DNA of 7,282 nt from Immundisolibacteraceae bacterium (GTDB lineage: Bacteria > Pseudomonadota > Gammaproteobacteria > Immundisolibacterales > Immundisolibacteraceae), in assembly GCA_016763355.1 (NCBI GenBank), contig JAESTY010000247.1:1-7282 (forward strand). The letters are read 5' to 3'. The number at the start of each line of letters is the position of its first letter. Positions within the stretch are counted from its first letter, which is position 1. The position numbers and the translations under genes were made by a program. Under the pieces are notes generated by a model. It saw nothing but the letters and a program-made list of their open reading frames with translations. It was not told the DNA's origin and ran no database searches. This document shows positions 1 to 5,576 of the stretch, in pieces.

Positions 1-172
1 AGATCTGGTGGCTGCATAGGGACGTTATTGTATCCCACGCGCTAGAGCCTTAACGCTAACAACCGGATGAAGATTGTTGCACCGGGGTCAATGCTGGTAT
101 TGCCCAGGCTCAACCGCAGAGCTCAACTGAAAGACAGCAGCATTTTTCACCAGGTGAAGCCTGATGAATTAA
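1..172. other. Left-edge stretch with no recognisable gene
   Basis: No protein family is recognisable here. On the + strand the frame starting at base 3 is open from the edge to TAA at 51-53, so it could be the last 16 codons of a gene outside the window, but this is too short to identify. A second small frame runs from ATG 67 to TAA 184-186 (39 codons) and ends inside the hairpin at 173-202. It has no convincing ribosome binding site and resembles nothing I know. The likely terminator just downstream implies that rightward transcription crosses this stretch, which fits the 3' end of an upstream transcript. Confidence 0.4.
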
Positions 173-202
173 CCACTCTAAATTAATAGTGGCTATTTTT
201 TT
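173..202 (+). terminator. Probable intrinsic terminator upstream of the leuA region
   Basis: CCACT (173-177) pairs with AGTGG (188-192) around an AT-rich 10-base loop, and a run of seven T (196-202) follows shortly after. The stem is short, but the T tract is good. It would end a transcript coming from left of the window and insulate the leuA promoter that begins at 228. Confidence 0.5.
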
Positions 203-211
203 AAAGTCTGA

Positions 212-226
212 GATTTTCAGCCAAAA
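212..226 (+). repeat. Left arm of a 15-bp perfect inverted repeat around the leuA leader
   Basis: GATTTTCAGCCAAAA here is the exact reverse complement of 546-560. Matching stops abruptly at both ends of the arm. The arm lies just upstream of the predicted -35 box (228-233), centred about 45 bases before the predicted start of transcription, so it is probably absent from the leuA mRNA and would act at DNA level. Position and symmetry would suit an activator site, one end of an invertible segment, or a terminal repeat of a small element. The sequence alone does not decide between these. Confidence 0.8.
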
Positions 227-227
227 C

Positions 228-257
228 TTGTGAGCAGTTCTTTGCCAGTGCTATATT
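228..257 (+). promoter_or_regulatory. Predicted sigma-70 promoter for leuA
   Basis: TTGTGA (228-233, four of six consensus bases) and TATATT (252-257, five of six) are 18 bases apart. TGC directly before the -10 hexamer makes it an extended -10 promoter. Transcription would start near 264, giving a leader of roughly 297 bases before the leuA ATG. This is ample room for the leucine leader peptide and hairpin described below. No better promoter was found between here and leuA. Confidence 0.55.
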
Positions 258-313
258 CCTACGAATTAACCATTTTGTTTTACACCAGTGGTCTAGCTCA
301 CTTCGTGAATAAA

Positions 314-325
314 ACTTTTAAAAGT
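314..325. repeat. 12-bp perfect palindrome in the leuA leader
   Basis: ACTTTTAAAAGT is a perfect palindrome about 50 bases downstream of the predicted transcription start. It could be a dimeric repressor site, but a 12-base palindrome in an AT-rich stretch of this size is not rare by chance. Confidence 0.3.
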
Positions 326-373
326 CAAAGTAAAAACCAGTCAGCTGTTGCCATCGGCAACGCTAGCGACTGC

Positions 374-436
374 GTGCGAACCTGGTCACGACTTTTATCC
401 CTACTGCCATATCGACTGCTGCCGTCAGGCAGATAA
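374..436 (+). CDS. Candidate leucine leader peptide (leuL-like attenuator peptide)
   Basis: A short frame ending at TAA 434-436 contains the run RLLSLLPYRLL, with six leucines in ten codons (CTT, TTA, CTA, CTG, CTG, CTG; 392-421). The mix includes TTA, CTA and CTT, codons that are usually less used. It sits about 125 bases upstream of leuA, in the leader predicted from the promoter at 228-257. Leucine-rich leader peptides that sense charged leucyl-tRNA are the known way leu operons are attenuated in gammaproteobacteria. The start is uncertain: GTG 374 gives 20 residues, while GTG 305 in the same frame gives 43. Neither has a clear ribosome binding site. A 9-bp hairpin with one bulge (343-345 and 347-352 against 356-364) lies just before the 374 start. 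The product would have no function of its own; only its translation matters. The leucine cluster is seen directly, and the regulatory role is inferred. Confidence 0.5.
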   Translation: MRTWSRLLSLLPYRLLPSGR

Positions 437-493
437 CCAGTCAGCGCCCAGGCGGGGCCATCGAAGCCGCCAAAACTGAATTACCGCCCTCCG

Positions 494-520
494 CCATCAA
501 CAAGTTGATGGACGTGTTTT
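494..520 (+). terminator. Candidate attenuator hairpin before leuA
   Basis: CCATCAAC (494-501) and GTTGATGG (504-511) are perfectly complementary over 8 bp, and TTTT follows at 517-520. The T tract starts five bases after the stem, so this is a weak intrinsic terminator on its own. An outer GC-rich pair, GCCCT (486-490) with AGGGC (526-530), could enclose it. It lies 57 bases after the leader-peptide stop and 40 bases before leuA, where a transcription attenuator would be expected. Confidence 0.4.
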
Positions 521-545
521 ATGTCAGGGCAACCAACAACCTTCT

Positions 546-560
546 TTTTGGCTGAAAATC
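546..560 (-). repeat. Right arm of the 15-bp inverted repeat, abutting the leuA start
   Basis: TTTTGGCTGAAAATC is the exact reverse complement of 212-226. It fills the 15 bases immediately before the leuA ATG, exactly where a ribosome binding site should be, and no Shine-Dalgarno-like sequence is visible there. No obvious direct duplication flanks the two arms. Confidence 0.8.
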
Positions 561-2108
561 ATGAGCAAAGAAAAGTTAATTATTTTTGATACCACCATGC
601 GTGATGGCGAACAGAGCCCCGGCGCGACTATGTCTCGTGAAGAGAAAATTCGTATTGGTAATTCCCTAGAACGAATGGGAGTGGATGTCATTGAAGCCGG
701 GTTTCCGGCGGCTAGTGAAGGCGACTTTGAGGCCGTCAAGGCTGTCGCGGAGACTGTCCAGGAAAGTATTGTCTGTGGATTATGTCGCACCCGCCTGGAG
801 GACATTGATCGCGCTGCCGAAGCCTTAAAACCGGCTCGACGCGGACGTATTCACACGTTTATCGCGACCTCCACCATCCACATGGAAAAGAAACTGCGGA
901 TGGATTCGGAAGATGTCATCGAACAAGCGGTGCGAGCCGTGCGCTATGCTCGTAACTTCACCGATGATGTCGAATTTTCCACTGAGGATGGCGGCCGTAG
1001 TGACTTTGATTTTCTCTGTCGAATTATCGAGCAGGCCATTGACGCTGGCGCGACAACCATCAACGTGCCTGATACGGTCGGTTATACCTTTCCAGAGCAT
1101 TACGGCGCGCTTTTTAAACGGCTAATGGAAACCATTCCCAATGCGGATAAGGCGGTATTTTCTGCCCATTGCCACAACGATTTGGGCATGGCGGTAGCCA
1201 ACTCCTTGGCAGCGGTCATGAACGGCGCCCGTCAGGTTGAGTGTGCGATCAATGGTTTGGGAGAGCGGGCAGGCAATGCGGCCCTGGAAGAGGTGGTGAT
1301 GGCCATCCGGACCCGCGCAGACATCATGCCGGTAGAAATTGGGCTGGATACGACCTTGATCGTGCCAGCTTCACGATTGGTCTCCTCGGTGACCGGTTTT
1401 CAGGTACAGCCGAATAAAGCGGTGGTGGGTATCAATGCCTTTACCCATGAGTCGGGGATTCATCAGGATGGGGTGCTTAAGGCTCGCGAGACCTATGAAA
1501 TTATGCGAGCTCAGGATGTCGGCTGGGATGACAACCGGTTAACCCTGGGTAAGCTTTCGGGTCGTAGTGCATTTAAGGATCGACTGTCAAAGCTGGGGAT
1601 CGAATTTAAAGGCACCGCCGACCTGGCAGATGCTTTTATACGCTTTAAACAACTCGCGGATAAAAAGCAGGAGATCTTCGACGAAGACCTGGTCGCATTA
1701 GTGATGGAAATGGAAGCCAACGCACCAGATGAGCAATATCAGTTGTTGGCAATGCGGGTACAGAGTGAAATTGGTGAAACTCCTCGGGCCAATCTGGTTT
1801 TGCTGGTCGAGGGCAAGGAAGTAGCCGCCGAGGCTGAGGGAGATGGCGGCGTCGATGCTACCTTTAAGGCCATTGAAACCATTGCCTCTAGCGGTGCTGA
1901 ACTGCTGCTTTATTCGGTGAAGAACATCACCGAAGGCACTGACTCTTTAGGCCATGTGTCGGTTCGATTAAAGCGTGACGGCCGTTCGGTTACCGGTCAG
2001 GGCGCCGATACTGATATCGTGATTGCCTCTGCAAGAGCCTATGTCAACGCGCTTAATCGATTGTTGAGACTGGAAGCAGTGGCTGAGAATTTTCTTGGCG
2101 GAGTTTGA
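561..2108 (+). CDS. leuA: 2-isopropylmalate synthase
   Basis: LeuA condenses 2-oxoisovalerate with acetyl-CoA to 2-isopropylmalate, the committed step of leucine synthesis, in the cytosol. The 515-residue product has the usual length for the proteobacterial short form. The catalytic TIM-barrel covers about residues 5-270 and opens with DTTMRDGEQSPG (10-21). Divalent metal ligands are D10, H203 and H205 (motif HCHNDLG) and N239 (motif NGLGERAGNA), with R14 as the expected catalytic arginine. The linker region holds HESGIHQDGVLK (296-307). The C-terminal LeuA dimer/allosteric domain (about 390-511), the expected site of leucine feedback inhibition, ends with GADTDIVIASARAYVNALNRL. The ATG at 561 is chosen because conserved sequence starts by residue 6 and no in-frame start lies just upstream. 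It lacks a visible Shine-Dalgarno sequence. The leader suggests leucine-responsive attenuation. The next gene starts 45 bases after the stop and may be cotranscribed. Confidence 0.97.
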   Translation: MSKEKLIIFDTTMRDGEQSPGATMSREEKIRIGNSLERMGVDVIEAGFPAASEGDFEAVKAVAETVQESIVCGLCRTRLEDIDRAAEALKPARRGRIHTFIATSTIHMEKKLRMDSEDVIEQAVRAVRYARNFTDDVEFSTEDGGRSDFDFLCRIIEQAIDAGATTINVPDTVGYTFPEHYGALFKRLMETIPNADKAVFSAHCHNDLGMAVANSLAAVMNGARQVECAINGLGERAGNAALEEVVMAIRTRADIMPVEIGLDTTLIVPASRLVSSVTGFQVQPNKAVVGINAFTHESGIHQDGVLKARETYEIMRAQDVGWDDNRLTLGKLSGRSAFKDRLSKLGIEFKGTADLADAFIRFKQLADKKQEIFDEDLVALVMEMEANAPDEQYQLLAMRVQSEIGETPRANLVLLVEGKEVAAEAEGDGGVDATFKAIETIASSGAELLLYSVKNITEGTDSLGHVSVRLKRDGRSVTGQGADTDIVIASARAYVNALNRLLRLEAVAENFLGGV

Positions 2109-2140
2109 CCCGGTTAGTGATAGGGCTATTGCTGGTTTTT

Positions 2141-2145
2141 GGGAG
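2141..2145 (+). promoter_or_regulatory. Ribosome binding site deciding the VOC gene start
   Basis: GGGAG lies eight bases before the ATG at 2154. It supports that start over the in-frame TTG at 2139, which lies upstream of this site and has no comparable sequence before it. Confidence 0.7.
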
Positions 2146-2153
2146 AGTGGGAT

Positions 2154-2576
2154 ATGTCAGTTGAAGCAGTTGAACATTGCGCGATTCGCACAACTAAACT
2201 GGAGTTGAGCCGTGTGTTTTACGGTGACCTGCTCGGGCTGGAAGTCGGCCCTCGGCCGGAATTGCCGGTGCCGGGTTACTGGCTGTATGCCGGAGAACAG
2301 GCGGTCATTCATCTCATCGAAGTCGGTGACGGTTATCGCCACGACCCTCACGGGGTTTTGCTTGATAGCGAGCAGGTGACCGGTTATCGCAATGGTCTGG
2401 ATCATATTGCCTTTCGCGTTAAGGGCCTGGCAGAGTTGCGTGACCGGCTCAAAGCAGCAGGCGTTAAGTACGGTGAAAACCGTATCGAAGCCTTCGGCAT
2501 GCATCAGTTATTCGTTGAAGACCCTAATGGGGTGACCGCCGAACTTAATTTTTTAATTGCCGACGAAGAATCCTAA
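2154..2576 (+). CDS. VOC family (glyoxalase / extradiol dioxygenase fold) protein
   Basis: The 140-residue product is a single vicinal-oxygen-chelate module made of two beta-alpha-beta-beta-beta repeats, roughly residues 4-57 and 80-133. The first repeat opens with VEHCAI and contains the family signature SRVFYGDLLGLEV (19-31). The second opens with LDHIAFRV (82-89) and closes with FVEDPNGVTAELNF (120-133). H8, E56, H84 and E130 fall where glyoxalase-I-type proteins carry metal ligands, so a metal-dependent lyase, isomerase or dioxygenase is plausible. The substrate cannot be read from sequence. There is no signal peptide or membrane segment. It lies between leuA and a class III alcohol dehydrogenase gene with short gaps and no strong terminator, so it may be cotranscribed with either. 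A role in aldehyde or glutathione-adduct handling is only suggested by its neighbours. Confidence 0.85.
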   Translation: MSVEAVEHCAIRTTKLELSRVFYGDLLGLEVGPRPELPVPGYWLYAGEQAVIHLIEVGDGYRHDPHGVLLDSEQVTGYRNGLDHIAFRVKGLAELRDRLKAAGVKYGENRIEAFGMHQLFVEDPNGVTAELNFLIADEES

Positions 2577-2591
2577 GGCAGAGGGTTTTTT

Positions 2592-2627
2592 ATGGCCACT
2601 CGAATCAAGATAAATATCTGGGACTAG
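2592..2627 (+). CDS. Possible 11-codon upstream ORF before the alcohol dehydrogenase
   Basis: ATG 2592 is preceded by GAGGG (2581-2585) at a six-base spacing, a very good ribosome binding site. The frame encodes MATRIKINIWD and stops at TAG 2625-2627, seven bases before the alcohol dehydrogenase ATG, which has only a weak, distant GGGA of its own. The mini-ORF could deliver ribosomes to the next start by reinitiation. It is not in frame with the downstream gene. With only 11 codons it may be fortuitous. Confidence 0.25.
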   Translation: MATRIKINIWD

Positions 2628-2634
2628 TTTGACC

Positions 2635-3744
2635 ATGAAAACACGTGCAGCAGTTGCCTGGCAGTCAGGCCAGCCATTAACCATCGAAGAGGTTGATTTA
2701 CAAGGTCCTCAAGCCGGTGAGGTGATGGTGCAACTGGTGGCAACCGGCGTTTGCCATACTGATGCTTACACGTAGTCTGGTGCTGATCCGGAAGGACTAT
2801 TTCCAGCGATTTTAGGTCACGAGGGTGGCGGGGTGGTGGTAGAAATTGGCGCAGGGGTCACGTCAGTGAAACCGGGTGATCATGTGATACCTCTATACAC
2901 GCCGGAATGTGGCCAATGTAAATTCTGCCTATCCGGAAAAACCAATCTCTGTCAGGCGATTCGGGTGACCCAGGGCCAGGGGCTTATGCCGGATGCTAGC
3001 AGTCGCTTTTCGCTCAACGGCAAACCCCTGTTTCATTTTATGGGAACTTCTACCTTTGCCGAATACACCGTATTACCTGAGATCTCAGTGGTTAAAATTA
3101 ATCCGGCGGCGCCGCTGGATAAAGTCTGTTTGCTCGGCTGCGGCATAACCACCGGCATTGGTGCGGTCATCAAAACAGCTAAGGTAGAACCAGGTTCAAC
3201 CGTCGCCATCTTTGGCCTCGGTGGGGTAGGGTTGAGCGCTATTCAGGGTGCAGTAATGGCCAGGGCCGAACGTATTCTGGTGATCGATACTAATCCTGCC
3301 AAGTTTGAGTTTGCTCGCCAATTGGGGGCTACCGACTGTATCAACCCAGCCGACCATGGGTTGCCGATCCAGCAGGTTATTGTCGACATGACCGATGGCG
3401 GCGTTGATTACTCTTTCGAATGTATCGGTAATACCGAGGTGATGCGCTCGGCCCTTGAGTGCTGTCACAAAGGTTGGGGTGAAGCGATCATTATTGGGGT
3501 TGCCGATGCGGGCAAGGAAATTAGCACTCGCCCATTTCAACTGGTCACTGGTCGGGTCTGGCGAGGTAGTGCGTTTGGCGGTGTTAAGGGCCGCACCGAA
3601 CTACCCGGGTTTGTCGATCAATATATGAGTGGTGATATCGAAATCGATAAGATGGTCACCCACACCATGCCACTGGAACAGATCAATGATGCCTTTGACC
3701 TGATGCATGCTGGCAAGAGTATTCGGTCGGTGGTGCTGTTTTAG
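2635..3744 (+). pseudogene. frmA: Class III alcohol dehydrogenase / S-(hydroxymethyl)glutathione dehydrogenase, interrupted by an in-frame TAG at codon 47
   Basis: Read through the stop, the frame encodes 369 residues, the normal length of the class III zinc alcohol dehydrogenase that oxidises S-hydroxymethylglutathione (the formaldehyde-glutathione adduct) and also reduces S-nitrosoglutathione. It starts MKTRAAVAW like typical family members. Catalytic zinc ligands are C40 (GVCHTD), H62 (GHEG) and C169 (GCG). Structural zinc ligands are C92, C95, C98 and C106. GLGGVG (194-199) and D218 form the NAD-binding fold. The class III segment TDAYT-x-SGADPEG (42-54) is intact except that x, normally leucine, is TAG (2773-2775); a TTG to TAG change would explain it. 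The first in-frame start afterwards is GTG 2833 (residue 67), which would lose C40 and H62, so no active enzyme is expected. No other lesion is seen, so the mutation is recent or a sequence error. There is no frmB or frmR in the window. Confidence 0.9.
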
Positions 3745-3780
3745 CAGGTCGGTTAATGCCTGCGTCGCTGCAAAAATTAT

Positions 3781-3808
3781 TTGTAAACGTTCGTTAAGCT
3801 GGTATACG
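3781..3808 (+). promoter_or_regulatory. Possible promoter for the first aldehyde dehydrogenase gene
   Basis: TTGTAA (3781-3786) and TATACG (3803-3808) are 16 bases apart, each matching four of six consensus bases, and TGG before the second hexamer gives an extended -10. Transcription would start near 3815, about 75 bases before the ATG at 3890. The 145-base gap before that gene also favours a separate promoter. Confidence 0.35.
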
Positions 3809-3878
3809 CTACGCCGTTGATTAAATGAGGTTGTGTTCACCATATTGGTAGGCTTAACTTCAGCTTTTTTAAATATTC

Positions 3879-3884
3879 AGGGGA
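3879..3884 (+). promoter_or_regulatory. Ribosome binding site deciding the start of the first aldehyde dehydrogenase
   Basis: AGGGGA lies five bases before ATG 3890. It supports this start over the in-frame GTG at 3833, which would add 19 residues that look unlike the family and include a stretch read from AT-rich non-coding sequence. Confidence 0.7.
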
Positions 3885-3889
3885 ATGCT

Positions 3890-5344
3890 ATGAATAGTCC
3901 TGACCGTCTTGCGTTATCTGACGTCGATGCCGATGTTTCAAATCCTTTATTTCCAGCACTCAATGTGCAAAAGGCAGCCTTTTTGAAACAGGGCGCACCC
4001 AGTTATCAGCGTCGCCTGGATAACCTGCGTCGTCTTCGCGCATCCATCGTTAGCCATAAAGATGCCATCGTAGAGTCGGTGGAAGCGGATTTTGGCCATC
4101 GATCCCTTCATGAGACCTTGTTAGCTGATGTGGTCGGATTGCTTGGGGAAATTCGTCACAATCGCAAAAACCTGCGTCGTTGGATGAAACCTAAAAAAGC
4201 TCACGGCAGCCTGCAGTTTCCGTTTGCTAAAGCGCGGGTTATTTATCAGCCAAAAGGCGTGGTTGGTGTCATCGGTGCCTGGAATGTACCAGTGCTGTTG
4301 ACTCTGTCGCCGATGATTGGAGCCATCACTGCAGGTAACCGGGTGATGATCAAAACTTCCGAGTTTTGCCCTAAAACAGCTGAAGTAATTAAAAGTATCG
4401 TCGCACAGGCGTTTGACGAAGACGAAGTGTTAGTGATCAATGGTGGCCCGGATACGGCCGCTGATTTCACCGCTTTGCCGTTTGACCATATTATTTTCAC
4501 TGGCTCCACTCAGATAGGCAAAAAGGTTATGAGTGCCGCGAGCAAGCATCTGACGCCAGTGACATTGGAACTTGGTGGTAAATCACCGACCATCATCGCA
4601 GAGGATTATCCGCTTGATCTTGCTGCCCAGCGTATTGTCCAGGGCAAAATGTTAAATGCAGGCCAGGCCTGTATTGCCCCTGATTATTTGTTTGTTAAAA
4701 CTGAGCAAAAGCAGCAGATGGTTGATGCGCTGACCCAGGCATTGGAGGCTTCTTATCCCAACTATGCTGAAAACAAAGATCTGACCTGGGTGGTCAACGA
4801 CCGTCATTACAGTCGGCTGAAAGCTCACGTTGAAGATGCTCGGGCCAAAGGCGCCAAGGTTATTGAACTCAACCCGGGCAATAAGGAAATCCCAGCTGAT
4901 AGCCGAATTTTTCCATTAACGGTTTTACTGGATGTCACCGATGAGATGACGGTGATGCAGGAAGAGATTTTTGGTCCGGTGCTGCCGTTGAAAACCTATG
5001 AGAAGATCGAGGAAGCGATTGATTACGTTAATATTCATCCGCATCCGTTGGCTCTCTATCACTTCGATTACAACCGCGGTCGTACCGAACAGGTATTACA
5101 GAACACCTTATCGGGAGGCGCGTGTGTAAATGATGTGCTGGTTCATGTCATGCACGAAGGTCTCTCATTTGGTGGTGTCGGCACCAGCGGTATCGGTAGC
5201 TATAACGGTGATGATGGTTTTAAAACTTTCTCGCATCAAAAAAGCGTGTTGCACCAGGGCCGGATTTCTTTGCAGGGCCTTAATCGGCCGCCGTATGGTA
5301 AAGGAATGCAACGTTTTATAGATTTTGCGATTAAATATCTGTAG
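3890..5344 (+). CDS. NAD(P)-dependent aldehyde dehydrogenase, coniferyl aldehyde dehydrogenase (CalB) type
   Basis: The 484-residue cytosolic enzyme should oxidise an aldehyde to its acid with NAD(P). Length and overall pattern match the class 3-like group that includes coniferyl aldehyde dehydrogenase. The N-terminal half (to about 220) is the Rossmann-type cofactor domain, with GAWNVP around N132, IKTSE (154-158) and FTGSTQIGK (203-211). The catalytic domain has the general base E227 in LELGGKSP and the nucleophile C261 in NAGQACIAPDY, followed by EEIFGPVLPL (358-367; E359 contacts the cofactor) and SFGGVGTSGIG (426-436). All catalytic residues are present. One oddity is IKTSE, where the family usually has KPSE. 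There is no signal peptide. The tail after RPPYGKGMQRF is short and amphipathic. It follows the alcohol dehydrogenase by 145 bases and is closed by a strong terminator. The exact aldehyde substrate is not predictable; coniferyl aldehyde is the family name, not evidence. Confidence 0.92.
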   Translation: MNSPDRLALSDVDADVSNPLFPALNVQKAAFLKQGAPSYQRRLDNLRRLRASIVSHKDAIVESVEADFGHRSLHETLLADVVGLLGEIRHNRKNLRRWMKPKKAHGSLQFPFAKARVIYQPKGVVGVIGAWNVPVLLTLSPMIGAITAGNRVMIKTSEFCPKTAEVIKSIVAQAFDEDEVLVINGGPDTAADFTALPFDHIIFTGSTQIGKKVMSAASKHLTPVTLELGGKSPTIIAEDYPLDLAAQRIVQGKMLNAGQACIAPDYLFVKTEQKQQMVDALTQALEASYPNYAENKDLTWVVNDRHYSRLKAHVEDARAKGAKVIELNPGNKEIPADSRIFPLTVLLDVTDEMTVMQEEIFGPVLPLKTYEKIEEAIDYVNIHPHPLALYHFDYNRGRTEQVLQNTLSGGACVNDVLVHVMHEGLSFGGVGTSGIGSYNGDDGFKTFSHQKSVLHQGRISLQGLNRPPYGKGMQRFIDFAIKYL

Positions 5345-5425
5345 TCTGCGGTCAGCGCATTAATTGCAGAGCTAATTTGTAGTACCGAATAATTATAAAT
5401 AGAAAGTTTGGGAGAGAGAACGACT

Positions 5426-5456
5426 AAGGCCGGGCATGTTCCCGGCTTTTCTTTTT
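5426..5456 (+). terminator. Strong intrinsic terminator after the first aldehyde dehydrogenase
   Basis: GCCGGG (5429-5434) and CCCGGC (5441-5446) pair perfectly around a six-base loop, followed by TTTTCTTTTT. The stem can be extended by AAG before it and TTT after it. It lies about 80 bases past the stop codon, so the two aldehyde dehydrogenase genes are probably separate transcription units. A TATAAA (5394-5399) lies between the stop and the hairpin, but without a suitable -35 box. Confidence 0.85.
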
Positions 5457-5526
5457 CTATCGCAGTCGATGGGCTGTGACAAACGTTATCGATAGCCCTG
5501 GGGGAGGGTGTTGATGGCGCTACCGG

Positions 5527-5547
5527 GTTCGGTTGTCTAAACCGAAC
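5527..5547. promoter_or_regulatory. Inverted repeat (hairpin or operator) before the second aldehyde dehydrogenase
   Basis: GTTCGGTT (5527-5534) and AACCGAAC (5540-5547) are perfect inverted repeats with a five-base spacer. No T tract follows, so it is not a terminator. It ends 17 bases before the ribosome binding site of the next gene. The geometry suits a dimeric repressor operator, or an mRNA hairpin in the 5' leader. No regulator gene is present in the window and no convincing promoter is visible between 5457 and 5576. Confidence 0.45.
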
Positions 5548-5576
5548 TGGCGAGTAATCACCTTGAGGGAGAGATC

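Noticed and set aside
230..436. 68-codon frame from GTG 230 as a protein-coding gene
   Set aside because: Its start lies inside the predicted -35 box and no ribosome binding site precedes it. The composition looks non-coding apart from the leucine-rich end, which is better explained as a short leader peptide.
524..805. Minus-strand frame opposite the start of leuA, and similar frames opposite the other genes
   Set aside because: These are antisense shadows of well-supported genes, with no ribosome binding sites or recognisable domains.
2116..2140. Terminator between leuA and the VOC gene
   Set aside because: AGTGATAG and CTATTGCT can pair before TTTTT, but the stem needs G-U pairs and a two-base loop unless inner pairs are lost. 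It is too weak to call.
2139..2153. TTG 2139 as the VOC gene start
   Set aside because: It adds five residues before the ATG at 2154. Its coding sequence would cover the clear ribosome binding site at 2141-2145.
2773..2775. Pyrrolysine or recoded amber codon
   Set aside because: The site is leucine in the family, nearby genes end in TAG normally, and nothing in the window suggests pyrrolysine machinery. Mutation or error is simpler.
3744..3763. Terminator after the alcohol dehydrogenase gene
   Set aside because: GCAGG and CCTGC can pair around a ten-base loop, but no T tract follows.
3793..3858. GTTAAGC / GCTTAAC inverted repeat upstream of the first aldehyde dehydrogenase
   Set aside because: Seven bases separated by 52 is within chance expectation in an AT-rich gap.
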